DNA of 64,000 nucleotides, taken from assembly GCF_037975245.1 (NCBI RefSeq), contig NC_092582.1:25522077-25586076 (forward strand), read 5' to 3'. The stretch comes from Apostichopus japonicus. Taxonomy: Eukaryota > Echinodermata > Holothuroidea > Aspidochirotida > Stichopodidae. The translations under genes and the position numbers were made by a program. The notes under the pieces are model-generated. The model saw only the letters and a list, made by a program, of their open reading frames with translations, did not search any database and had not been told where the DNA came from. Below are positions 49,012 through 60,421 of the stretch, one piece after another (positions within the stretch are counted from its first letter, which is position 1; every line of letters begins with the position of its first letter).

Positions 49012-49014
<3 letters not shown>
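45506..49014. other. intron, transposon debris
   Basis: Includes a GGGACGCGTCCC palindrome at about 46052, a CAGTGTTCCCTCTAAGG end at 47291 and a GC-rich block 48410-48600 that ends CCAACACTG. These look like two ends of an element, but the 8-bp flanks do not match. Confidence 0.4.

Positions 49015-49065
<51 letters not shown>
49015..49065. repeat. (TA)n microsatellite
   Basis: An almost perfect run of about 25 TA dinucleotides, preceded by related TATATAGAAT words. Confidence 0.95.
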
Positions 49066-49066
<1 letters not shown>

Positions 49067-49424
49067 TGATAGAGGAAAAATGGAAACGTCAAAAATGGAG
49101 TTTTCGGTTATAGGGTTAGGCTCAGAGGCGCACGCCCCTTCCGAAACCCTCGATCCGTCACTGGCTACCCTGCGTACATAATAGTGGTCAGCGCTGTAAT
49201 TATGTCACTGTTCCTCTTTCTCTTCCCGGTGTCTTGGCGTTTTTCTTCTGCTCCCTCCTTTTCTTTTTCTTTTCTTTTCCCTTACTTCCTCCTCTTTCCC
49301 CCCTCTTTTTTTCCCTTTCTTCTTCTCTTTTTTTTCTCTCCTCTTTTTCTTACCTGGGGGGTGCGCGCCCCCAACGCCCCCCCCCCTGGATACGCGCATC
49401 ATTACCAGAAAATTGTCGAGGTGT

Positions 49425-49594
49425 AAATAATGAATTTACATTTTGCAGCATATCGTTGCAGTCCTCACTTTTAGATTTAACGAATTTGCCATTTTGTTGT
49501 AAATTGCTATTATTTGAATTGGAAGATTGATCATTATCTGAAAAAGAGGGGAATTTCCCTCGTGGCCAATGGAAACGACTTGAACAAGTCTCAT
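49425..49594 (-). CDS. possible exon, Ser/Asn-rich
   Basis: After GTTGGTTTGTTTAG the minus strand reads FENETCSSRFHWPRGKFPSF then a Ser/Asn-rich stretch and KSEDCNDMLQNVNSLF, up to a GTAAAT or GTAATG donor. The composition is like a linker of a real protein. Its start phase (1) does not fit the receptor gene chain, so it would belong to another transcript or a decayed gene. Confidence 0.25.
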
Positions 49595-50204
49595 TTTCAA
49601 AATCTAAACAAACCAACGACACAGTGTAAAGCAGCCTTTGAAGAACGGCTGTATGGTTGTATACTTCCCTGTTTGTTCGGTGTGATTCCCCGAAGCTACA
49701 GTACTGGCTTACTAAATGTGAAGATATTGCAATATATTCCAGATGGTGAACATATTACTGAAAGAAACAGACTGAGTATATTGCAATTGTCAAAGAAGAA
49801 ATCCCACGTACTGTATGTCTTGTGTTCCTTTCAAGCTTCATATTGTTAGGCTATGTACCTACAAGGGCAAGGACATCATAACGTTGAAGTTATGGCTTAG
49901 GCCTTCTCTAGTCATATAAGAAAAGTGAGCCTAACTTAGTACTAGTCCAATGGTTTTAGTTACAATATCCAATACTACCGCAATGCCATCATAAAGCTTG
50001 ACCTAGGCTCAGCACAATGTAGGAGTAGCTGAAATATGGTGATGCCAGCCTGTTACAGTGTTAGTTGGTTACAAGTTGAACTTGAAGGGGAGGTTTTCCC
50101 CCCTCAACAATACTTGGATCATATTAGTTTTAATGAAGAAGTGTTCTACACTTGCGAGATCATCCAACTGTCTGAAAGGTTTTAGTCAAATTTAGTCATA
50201 ACAA

Positions 50205-52475
50205 GAGCCCAAGGGCACTGTGGTTCCTTGCTTGGGGGTATATGACAATACACATAATATTATCAAGCAAGATTGGGCTCAAATAGTCCAAGTAATTGTG
50301 GTCCTACATGTTCCCATAAAGTAACCAGCACTATACTGTAGGCAACACTTTTGTGATCACAAAATGTGATCTGATTTTTTATCAAAAGGCACTTTGAGAT
50401 CTAAATATGGCGTCGGAATTGTACGAAAAATAAGGTCACCTACAAGCGGGCCAACAGATATGATAACATTGGTGACCTCAGATAACATTACCTTTAAGTT
50501 TGAAAATGTTCCACCATCCCATTCACAAAATATCAAGCATGTCCTACCTTGGCATTGGGATTTAATTGCATTAAATGTCTAACAATTAACTTTGAACTTG
50601 TATACATAACTTCACACACACAAGGTCACCCGGAGGTCAACCAATTGACATTTTTGATTGGTGAGACCTAAATAGAGCATCAAAACTGTACAAATTCAAA
50701 CATTTTTCTTTGCCCATTTTCTCCCCACAAAATAGTAGTTTTTTTAACATGAGCTGATCTTTGGTGACCTTGGATCACATGACCGCTAAGTTTGAAAATA
50801 TTCCCCTATACCATTCGCAACGTGTCCAAAAAAATCAACCTTGTCACACCTTGGCACTGGGAGTTATTGCATTAAATGTCTGAAAATTAACTTTGACCTC
50901 CTATAACTTCACACACAAAGCTCATCCGGGGTCAACCTATTGACATTTATGATCAGAAGGTACTTTTAACATCTGAAAATAGCATCGAAACTGTAAATAT
51001 CCGCAAAGCATGCAAAGGTCACCAGAGGTCAAATTGAGGTCAAGGGTCACCCAGATGCGGGCCGACAATTGCATTACATTGAAGCAACTCCCAACCCTAA
51101 CGGACAATTTGTTCTCAAGTTATCGCAAAAATACAATTTTTTTATCATTAATTGACCTTTGTTGACCTTGTATCACATGACCGTTAAGTTTGAAATATTC
51201 CCCTATACCATTTGCAACTACTCCAAAAATATCAACCGTTTCACACCTTGGAACTGGGAGTTATTGCATTAAATGTCTGAAAATTAACTTTAACCTCGTA
51301 AAACTTCGCACACGAAGGTCACACGGGGGTCAACCTATTGACATTTATGATCAGAAAATACCTTTAACATCTGAAAATTAACTTTGACCTCAAATAACTT
51401 AATATACAAAGGTCACCTTGGGTCAACTTATTGACATTTTTGATCGGTGAGACCTAAATAGAGCATCAAACTATACAAATTCAAACATTTTTTTCTTTGC
51501 CCATTTTCTCCCCCCCAAAATACTAGTTTTTTAACATCAATTGACCTTTGGTGACCTCGGATCACATGACCGTTGAGTTTGAAAATATTCCCTAGATACC
51601 ATTTGCAACTTGTCCAAAAATATCAACCATGTCACACCTTAGAACTGGGAGTTATTGCATTAAATGTCTGAAAATTAACTTTGACCTCTTATAACTTCGC
51701 ACACGAAGGTCACACGGGTGTCAACCCATTGACATTTTTGATCGGAAGCTACCTTTGATATCCAAATCTAGCATCAAAACCAAACATTTTCTTTTTTGCT
51801 CGTTTCCTCCCAAAATAAGCACATTTTTTCTAATGTGACCTTTGACCTTTTGACCTTGGTTTCAGATGTAGTTTAATCTCCTGATTCCAAAAAAACAAAA
51901 CGACAAGTCTGTACAATCATCCTAACTCCGACCGAAAAACTTTGACCCCATACAACTTCGCACATAAAGGTCACACGGGGTCAACCTATTGATATTTTTG
52001 ATCAGAAGGTACCTTTGACATCTGAAAATAGCATCGAAACTGTAAAAATCCCCCAAAACATGTAAAGGTCACCAGAGGTCAAGGGTCACCCAGATGCGGG
52101 TCGACAATTGGATTACATTGGAGCAACTCCCAACCCTAACGGACATTTCGTTCTCAAGTTATCGCGAAAATACTAGTTTTTTATCATTAATTGACCTTTG
52201 TTGACCTTCGATCACATTACCGGTATGTTTGGAAACGATCCCTTACCCCATTCAACTGACCTTTGGTGACCTTTGCGGGTACCAAAAACAATAGGGATCT
52301 TCCTCTTACTATGGGCTATCCACCCAACAAGTTTGATCATGATACATCATTTCCTTATTGAGATATCATGTACACAAGCCAAGCGTCACATACACACCCA
52401 CACATACACACACGCACCCACACACACGCCAAGTTGAACGCATAGGTTCATTGCTTTGCAAAAAGCAAGGAACCA
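50205..52475. repeat. interspersed repeat packed with AGGTCA half-sites
   Basis: The stretch is built from diverged blocks that repeat at roughly 300-400 bp (GAGTTATTGCATTAAATG at 50861, 51258 and 51649, with a weaker copy near 50559). More than twenty AGGTCA or TGACCT words are spread through it, with runs such as TTTGGTGACCTTGGATCACA. The left edge carries TGTGGTTCCTTGCTT and the right edge the inverted AAGCAAGGAACC (about 52461), which may be the termini of an element. No ORF is found. Confidence 0.6.
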
Positions 52476-53208
52476 AAAACCTACTCTTAAAGTACTCTGG
52501 AGTTGTTTCCTCTCCTGAAATGTTGTGGATTTAAGTGCTAACCTGCCAGTGAGTAAAGGTCAAATGAAATGCAAGGTTTTCCAGAGATTGAGATTCTATA
52601 TTCCAATCATATACAAGCATTATTGTAGCTTGTGTCACCAAAATAATGCAGTGCTTTACACCACCCTAACTGGTCCAAGACAAACCCATTATTGGAACAT
52701 ATCCAGAATTTCTAGGGTTTGTGCTGGTAAATGCTAATTTCCTATTGACGTATCTTCAGCTTCAATATCACAAATCAAATATGCACTTTTACATAATTTA
52801 CTTACTAAAAGTGTAGGGGTCTTTTACAGCTAACATGTGAAGTTGATTGCCCACAAAGATTGTTTTAGTGTCACATGCTAACTGAATGCAAAAGTTCATA
52901 AGAACTTTAAGAAAGCTTCAAAAACCAAACACTGTAATAAAGTATAATCACTAAAATTAAAAAGATCAATGATTGGATCAAAGTGGAACTGCTACCATGG
53001 GTTTTTCTTTGTTGTGAGTATCCTTTTGTTTCTGAAGTCTTCTGAAATTTCTGAATAACTTACTAATTTGCTTTCATGTTAGTGTTTCAATTTTGATTTA
53101 GAAGTCACTGAGGCTCGAACGGCTCCATGACATATAATTCAACCGAGGAAGAAACCCTCTAGTGAATATGAAGATGGAGACTGTACTGGATTGAGGAGAT
53201 CAGGACCT

Positions 53209-53271
53209 ATGAACCTATCAAGCTTCTTTCAGTATCCTACACTTCTTGATGCACAGAGTTCCATAGGAATG
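53209..53271 (+). CDS. candidate first coding exon of a plus-strand gene
   Basis: A strong GTAAGA donor at 53272 closes a frame open from 53131, and the other two frames are stopped near the donor. The only in-frame ATG is at 53209, giving MNLSSFFQYPTLLDAQSSIG then M and ending in phase 0. A good acceptor (TTTTGATTTAG) ends at 53101, so 53102-53208 would be spliced 5' leader, with two short upstream ORFs. If the frame is instead entered by splicing, the open part begins about RKKPSSEYEDGDCTGL. The phase matches the next candidate exon at 56440. No family is recognised, and the case rests on splice signals and phase only. Confidence 0.3.
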
Positions 53272-54942
53272 GTAAGAATGAAGTAAATGTGGTTTGTTGA
53301 CTTGATTCACCAAACTGCTAGCTAGCAAGCATGGTTAAGGAAGTAATATTGCCCTGCCACTCTTTATCAATTTATCATGTCATGATAACATGTCTTCCTT
53401 GCATATTTGAGAGCTAAATAGTGTTTAAAATAAAAACTCTTAGAGGGCATTCAAAGATATACAAGCACTGTCATCCATTAGGATGGTGAGCACTTGCCAC
53501 CACCCCCCCCCCTCCCCATGGGCTCCACTAGGGCTGCAAAATCATGTTCAGAGAACATTAAATATCTGAAAGGGGAAATGCCTCAGCTGAAGTCCCCAGG
53601 GACTCCCACCAGGGCTTAGATTTATACTTCATAGAAGTTACATTTTTCTCTCTAACATGTATTTACATGTTTTAAACTTAGTAGAAGAGGACAAGAAGTC
53701 TCAGATGTTACAGAGCTCTTCTGAAGCACCCGGCTAGGGCTCAGATATATATATTCCACAGAGTAAAATTTGTTTTACTGACATGTCCTCATGTGCTCAA
53801 AATTGCTAGCAGGTTCCAGGACATATGTGAAAATACTGAAGATTTGGAGAGCTTTGCAGTCCAGCCACTATAAACAGAGAACACAATTGGAAATACTTCC
53901 TACTCATCTGAGTATATACAGCTGTGAATACAGAATTGTCACTTTTGCTTGTTTTGTTTGTAAACATTGCTGAGCTAGTCACTGGCAGTTGGTTTTAAAA
54001 ATTCTAATTGGTCTACAAATTGATCTAACTTCACCGACTTGAGTACGGTGGCTTAATAGGGACATAGGGGGAAACAAGTGTCACCAAATTTCAAAATTTT
54101 GACTTTTTTATCTCAAAACTTTTTCAACTCAATATTTTGAGGTTACAAGTGTCTTCATTAAATTTGTGGAAAGAACTGACCATATTGGATAGCAATTGAC
54201 CAGCTGAACAGGGTACTCTATAAACATTTGGTGATCTAAAATCTGGAAAGAGTACCCCCAGGGAGTGGTGTAACTAGGTCAATGTAGGCAATTCAGTCTC
54301 CAGGGGCCTGGTGCCATGAAATGAAGAAAAATATTATAAAAACACACATCCACCAAAGCTGACACACAACATTAGATACATTTATCTCCTGATGAGTGGA
54401 AATTCAAAAGACATTCTCTCCTAAATAGGAAAGAGGGGTGCGAAATCTCACAAATTTCTCAGTCATGCCAAACCATGCATGGTTGGGTTTGTGTGAGGTT
54501 GGGCTCTCCTTTGGGAGCTCATTTATATTACTGTACCGCACCTTTATATGTCACTTCCACTAAACAACAGACAATCCGGTTCAAGATTGATGGTTTACTG
54601 GTGAATTGTTTTTGCACTTATCTGGTTATTGGAAACTGAAGTGTACTTTCCTTCTGGATTATGTCTCTGTGAATGTCCATATATACAGGGTAGTTAGCCA
54701 GAGACCTACACATATCTATTTCTGGACGACATTCTCAATAGATACTATCAGTTAAACTTAATCTCATTCACATCATTTTCTGGTTTTTTCATTAGATTAA
54801 CTTGAATTATCCTGAAGCGAGCTATTAGGGGATCACCTATTCCACCTGTAGTTACCAGTTTTTGATGGAAGTTTCATACTGTACTGACAAGAACACTGAA
54901 TGGTTTATCAGCTGATATTTACTCCATGTGATGGTAATCACA

Positions 54943-55192
54943 TTAATGGTTAGTGTAGAACAGTGATAGTAATGTTTCAGCAACCTCTGGTAGATTTTTT
55001 GGATAGCATCGTAAATCAAGCAATACTCTTTTATCTCCATTCACTCTCACTAAAATAATTTTAATCCCTAGTAAGGGTATTAAATGATCGGATTCTTGCT
55101 GGATTAATCCAGTACTTGGTATGTTTGTAATGAGCTTGCCATGACACAATAGCTGCCTAAACACCCTCTGGTACATTTTACCGTTTGCCCAA
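54943..55192 (-). CDS. minus-strand terminal-exon-like ORF, unknown product
   Basis: After an acceptor (TTTTATTTCAG at 55193-55203) the minus strand is open for 82 codons to a TAA. The start is WANGKMYQRVFRQLLCHGKL and the end is VAETLLSLFYTNH. The middle alternates hydrophobic strands (IPLLGIKIILVRV, VLLDLRCYP) with short polar turns and looks like a folded domain rather than noise. It would join an upstream exon ending in phase 2. It lies in the largest intron of the receptor gene, so it may be the 3' end of a separate gene, an alternative 3' end of the receptor, or a decayed copy. Family not recognised. Confidence 0.35.
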
Positions 55193-55710
55193 CTGAAATA
55201 AAATTGCCTCCTGAGACTCAAATGAATAAAGTCTACTAGAACTCCTGACACTCCCAGAATGGTAATACTGGAAGGCAACTTGTTGGTTTGTATGAAAGTA
55301 GATTGGGTTACCTACAAATATGTCTTCTGTTGAGGTATTTATTTCTTCAGATTCAAAGCAAAACTTGAGATACCATTTTAGATATTCCTTAATGCTGTAG
55401 AAACATTGAACTCAGTCTGTATTGCTGAGCTTTGTGTTAGAGGTATTTGTAATGAACACTCCATCAAACAACAAAAAACCTTGACTAAGTTAGGTAGGTC
55501 ACACAAAGGTCACACTACTATGGATATAATCTTGAACTTTAATGTAATTTGTTTGTTATGATGTTTATTTACTGTAGTGCAGTAGAGATTACTGTTTTAA
55601 GCATTTGCTTAAATATTGAAAATATGATTGAAATATAATTGGACAGTAAAATGCAAATCACCTCCACCTTTGGTATTCATCTCAAAGATGTCTATCATAT
55701 CAGCTGAAGA

Positions 55711-55814
55711 TTATGGTTGGGTTTGTATCTCCTTTACTTCTTTGATATTTTTCTCCAAACTCCTGATAAACTGTCGCACACCAGTTCTAAGATTCACAAT
55801 CACATCCTGTGAGG
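55711..55814 (-). CDS. minus-strand terminal-exon-like ORF with helical content
   Basis: After an acceptor ending CTTCTTTAG (55815-55823) the minus strand reads SQDVIVNLRTGVRQFIRSLE then KNIKEVKEIQTQP and a TAA. The heptad-like Leu/Ile spacing suggests an amphipathic helix or coiled coil. It needs an upstream exon ending in phase 1. The plus strand here also carries an ORF, but without splice support. It may belong with the ORF at 54.9-55.2 kb as an alternative 3' end. No function can be assigned. Confidence 0.3.
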
Positions 55815-56439
55815 CTAAAGAAGCATTATTCAAGTAAGGTGTACACAAAACCAGGGACACTGAGAGCCAGGCACAGTTCCATGCACAATTGTGTCACCTG
55901 GCCAACTTTTTAAGTCTTTGTTTATCCTAATATAAAATATAATATTCTTCATCACATATTTCACTTAGTTTGTATTGAAGATTCAATGCTTGTCTCAATT
56001 TTAGATTAATGTTTGTTTATATTTCAATTATGTTGGTATTTGTTGAGCTGTATATTCACTGTGGGAAGCATTATGAGACCTTGAACTCATCTTGTACAGT
56101 CCATGGGTTTGTGTTCTAGTTGCATTAGTTTCTTTACAAGGTTATTATATTTTTTAACTAAGTTGTAAATATCACATCAAGAATTCAAGATAGTATATAA
56201 TATCATATTATAATAATATTATTAGAAGACATCCCTCATCTTTTACTAATTTTATTTTGAAAATTGATTTTGAAAATACAGTAGCATACCATTTGCTTAT
56301 AATGTAGCTGTGTGATTTCTATGTGTATGACAATGTTACATGATAGAATTCTGCTACTTGCAGACTTAGTAATGACAATTTAAATTAATAATAACATTAT
56401 ATCTGATGACCAAATGAATTTTGTTTTTCTCATCATCAG

Positions 56440-56521
56440 GTAAACTTCAATTATTCAGTTCTGAGATCAGCCTATTTAGAGATTTGCCAGTGTCATGTGT
56501 GGATTACAGCCCTTGAAAGAA
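56440..56521 (+). CDS. candidate internal exon of the plus-strand gene
   Basis: The acceptor TTTTTCTCATCATCAG ends at 56439 and a GTATGT donor starts at 56522, both strong. In phase 0 the exon reads VNFNYSVLRSAYLEICQCHV then WITALER and leaves one base. This matches the preceding candidate exon (ends phase 0) and the following one (needs phase 1). A second frame is also protein-like (KLQLFSSEISLFRDL then PVSCVDYSP and a TGA at 56515-56517) and would make this a terminal exon. I cannot choose firmly between them. No family is recognised. Confidence 0.3.
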
Positions 56522-57344
56522 GTATGTACAGTTTATATAAGCAGGGTAATGATTGCATGGTCCACCACCTGTTTCTTACCCCACCCACCCCCTTCCCTTA
56601 TGTAAGAATACTTCTAAATGTTGTGTCTTAGACTCAGGGATTCTGTAAGACCTCCTTTATTTAGCCTTTCTGTAATTGTAGCACCATCTCTACAAATTGT
56701 ACCATAATTGTAGGTTTCAAGAGGAGGAAATTCTGATGTGATTTTTGTATTATAGCCAAGTACATCTCTAATCTTTCAAATCTGACCAATTTTAATGGTC
56801 ATTAGACATCCATTGTTTCATGATGAAACAGTTTCATTCCTGTGTGAGCATATAATGCTAATGAAGGCTTTCTATTGTCACTGTCTCCAGGTTAAGTGGA
56901 TATTATGTAATTTAAGACAATGTCCACCTATCCCATCATATTAAATAGTTGTTATGGAAAATGCTAAGTTTTGAGTATTTCACTGTGACAAGTAACAGTT
57001 TATGATTCTTACAGAAGATCATACAACACGGTATGACAAGCTCTTAGCATGTTAGGTAATCTGAAATCCTTAATGCATATTGTATTCTTTTTATAGTCTT
57101 AAAGTTATGATGTACTTCTGTTATGTGTGTTTGGGTAGAGGGATTGGGGGGAGGGTCAGGTTGACGGTCTATTGGCATAAGTGGAGATGAAGTTACTGGG
57201 ACAGTTGTGAAAGCAAAGACAACAACATTTATGTATTAGAGCATCCACTGCTTCACACTGTTATACCCATGGACGTCGCTAGAGGGGGGTGTGGGGGGTC
57301 TCATCCCCCCAATCTTGGTAAAACTGACGATAGTTGGAAAATTT

Positions 57345-57379
57345 GAGTGCGACAGTCGGAGTTTCCGACTGTCGCACTC
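57345..57379. repeat. perfect 16-bp hairpin with 3-base loop
   Basis: GAGTGCGACAGTCGGA, loop GTT, then the exact inverse TCCGACTGTCGCACTC. It lies just inside a truncated G-rich transposon end (GGACGTCGCTAGAGGGGGG at about 57273). Confidence 0.85.
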
Positions 57380-57835
57380 TTATTTACCTAGGCCCATTCA
57401 TATATTCTTGTGATTGTGAATGACCTAAAAATTTCGGTTAAAATTGACCTTTAATCAGTCATATTCACCATGTTTTCCTTGCCACTTTGATAAATTGTAT
57501 GTCGCGTTCCTTAGACTCCACCGTACAAAACTTTGTATGATTTTTGAATACTCTAAAAACAAATGCTTAATAGAAATACTGTACAACGTTCGCCAGCTTC
57601 AATTCGGTTTATATATGAACTAATTTTGCTATTGGGCGGGTTGACCCTGTTCGCTAGCTTCAAGTTAGTTCAGGATGTATATTGTCTCTATGGAATACAA
57701 TAAAACACTCAATGCTAATCTACGGAAGCTTAAAAGTGCCATCTTAAGGAAAACTTTGTCCCATTAAGTTGACATTTTTCAGTAAATTGTTTAGATAACA
57801 AGATAAAATCTTATCAAAATCAGAAAAATATTGGA

Positions 57836-58180
57836 TTGCTCAGTTGCTTTAACTGAGCAATTGAACAATTTTGATCAGTTGCTTTAACTGAGCAATTGAA
57901 CAATTTTTCTGCAAAATGTTTAATTGACAACTTATCATATCTCGTCAATTGGACTTTTTTCTGCAAAATCTTTAATGGACAACTTATCATATTTCATCAA
58001 TTGGACATTTTGCTGCAAAATGTTCAATTGTTCACTTCATTCCAACTGATCAATTGAAAAAGTTTCTGCAAAATGTTTAATTGACAACTTATCGAATCTC
58101 ATCAACTCAACATTTTTCTGCAAAATGTTCAATTGTTCATTTCATCCCAAATGCTCAGTTGAATGAAGTGAACAATTAAT
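57836..58180 (+). repeat. degenerate array rich in CAATTG
   Basis: Diverged units share TTTCTGCAAAATGTT(T/C)AATTG, ACAACTTATC and a CAATTGGA or CAATTGAA word. An exact short duplication, CAGTTGCTTTAACTGAGCAA, opens the array twice. There is no coding potential. Confidence 0.6.
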
Positions 58181-58845
58181 AAAAATTCATGTGAGTGACA
58201 AATAGCTCCCCCCCCCCCCCCCACCAAAGCAAGAAATATTAAGCGCGCTAGGAAAAAGCACTGTATTTTTGGACAATCCACTATGTCGTCGAATAAAATT
58301 TACTCAGAGTGATTAATAAATTTGTGAAGTGAGGGCCAGTGGTACAAATGTATCGGAAAAAAGCTGAAAAGTGCAGTCGCGAAAGATGGGGTGTCTGACT
58401 GACTGACACTGACCGTATCGTTGACGTTGTAGCGGGGGGGGGGGGGGGGTACAAGGCAGCAATAACAAGAAATTTTATTGTTTGCATTAAAACATCTAGT
58501 TCAGATATTCTCAACATTGAATTAGTGATTCTTATTGCTTTTGTCCTTATCTCCTCAATAGGTAAATGTGGATTAATCAGTCTTGAGACGATCCTTGGTG
58601 TCACATGATGTGGATCTTGCACAGAATGGTTTACAATATGCTGATGGTAATGGTAAGTGTATAATTAGTGTATAGCAGGACTGGTAAGCTGGGTTGTAGT
58701 TATAATTAGGTTTGAGTCTGGGTAGAAATGATTTTGTTACTGCCTAATCCTGGTGGAGCAGAGACTTGCTTGGTCAACAAACTCCCTAAGGGCCTAAGGG
58801 AAGATTAAGGTCTCAATCTAACATACATACACCATATATTAGGCA

Positions 58846-58874
58846 TGGTATGCCATACATTGTATGGCATACCA
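58846..58874. repeat. 29-bp odd palindrome
   Basis: TGGTATGCCATACA, centre T, then TGTATGGCATACCA: two 14-bp arms with no mismatch around a single central base. No transposon end is seen beside it. Confidence 0.85.
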
Positions 58875-60306
58875 ATTGTAAATGTGCACAAATTGGTATA
58901 TTTACTAAACTGGGTCCGTTTTTTGTATGAATCATAAATTAAAGAACAAATATTCAGATGACTTAATCCCTTCTAATTTGTCAGGGTGTCATAGTGTTGT
59001 GTGGCAGGTAAGGGTAGTACTCTGTCTTTACAGTGCGGCCACACTCCTCAGTATTGTCAACCTCACTTCCACAAATAATAGGCAGTAAAATGTATGACAG
59101 GCTCTTAAACAATCAATTTAGTTCATAAGTGCATGTCCCCATTGGTGTATCTCATTTACAAACTAAGGAATGAACTGGCACAAGTATATAGTTAGACTTG
59201 ACCAAACCTATAGTACATAGTAGGGCTTCCATTGGCCCAGTAGTTACCTTAGATATACCTTCAAACTTGAGTTATCATCAACGTTAATATCCCAACAATA
59301 AAGTAAGCTATTTGAATAGGGTTATTTTTCTTGAAGCAAGCCTGTAAACTCCTCCCAGTAGTAGCAGTACCTACTTGAGATTTTTTCCTTTTGATGAAAA
59401 CCAAGATTTGCCAAGGCTTAGAAATTTATAAATAATATAATATGTGACATACTTCTCCATCATTCTGTTTCAATTGAGACATGTATTAAGTGAGTTTGTT
59501 ACTATACATAATGTAAGAGTGAATAACACCCTGTACAACTGCATCAGCAAGTGAGTCAGTGATTTTGTTAACTATGATCCGACTGTCTGGAGCCTGTGTG
59601 CTTCCAATTGCTATATGTTACATATGTCACAACTAAGTGTTTTGTATGATAAAATGTAAAATAACTAGCAACAACCATTTCTTCATTTCCGTCCTAACTT
59701 TCCCTGACCTCCCAATTCTGTGCATCCAAAAATTGATGTCAAATTTTAATGTGAAGATAACCTGATATTTAATGTCATTTGATCTATGTACACAGGAATC
59801 ACAAGTAAATGGGACTGTTGTTTTCTTCAGAAACTTTTTGAAGGCAACATGAAGTTCATAATAGTGTTGTAGTAACTAATTGTGTTGAATACCTCAGAAT
59901 CAAAACATACCCCAAGTGGCTCCATGATAAAAGCAAAATTGCTTTGAATAATGTTAAAGTCCTGTGCTGTTAGCTATGTCAGTCCAATAAACCCTAAGAT
60001 GAAAACAGCAGTAGTAAACAATTAAAATAAATATGTTGCTCTGAGAATATAACTGCATAAATATTCATAGATCCTCATTATTTAAGTACTAAGTAAGGAA
60101 AGACATTGATAGCATGATGTCAAGAAATATTTCAATGATCCTAACTGAACACTATAGCTTCAAGTACATGCCACAATGGATACTTTGTGTAAGTTACTTT
60201 TCTTTACAGATATAAAAGTTATCACAGACCTTTTGAATTTTCACCTTGATAAATCTAGTTAAAGGGAAAGTTGAATTATTTTGTAGTCTCTCTCTTTGAC
60301 CTCCAG

Positions 60307-60421
60307 CTTGTACAGTTTTCAACATTGCTTTGCAACGGTTTTCTGTTCATGTCCTTCAAGGAATTAAAAAGAAATTCAAACGGGCCAGCATCACTGATCT
60401 CACTCACGGATCAGAGTCTGG
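60307..60421 (+). CDS. candidate internal exon of the plus-strand gene
   Basis: This 115-bp segment lies between an excellent acceptor (CTCTCTCTTTGACCTCCAG) and an excellent GTGAGT donor at 60422. In the phase left by the exon at 56.4 kb it reads TCTVFNIALQRFSVHVLQGI then KKKFKRASITDLTHGSES, a helical stretch with a basic patch, ending in phase 2. A second open frame exists (LVQFSTLLCNGFLF...), while the third is stopped. The exon lies about 1 kb to the left of the helical exon of the minus-strand receptor, so the two genes would overlap in opposite orientation. Its partner exon to the right was not identified and may lie beyond the window. Confidence 0.35.

Larger units (their letters stand above)
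57270..60306. other. intron, truncated element and short repeats
   Basis: Starts with a G-rich transposon end (GGACGTCGCTAG at 57273) whose partner is not found. It includes the hairpin, the CAATTG array, C and G tracts at 58207 and 58433, and the 29-bp palindrome. A minus ORF at 58440-58622 (IEEIRTKAIRITNSMLRISE) is protein-like but lacks splice support. Confidence 0.4.

Noticed and set aside
49184-49530. Plus ORFs rich in Phe, Leu and Ser that look like membrane proteins
   Set aside because: They come from a long TTTTCTCTTCC pyrimidine tract.
57270-58300. A hAT-type left end at 57270
   Set aside because: No inverted right end or target duplication was found; treated as a truncated end.
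58281-58622. A 113-codon minus ORF
   Set aside because: Half is made by a G tract and simple sequence; the protein-like part has no splice signals I could support.
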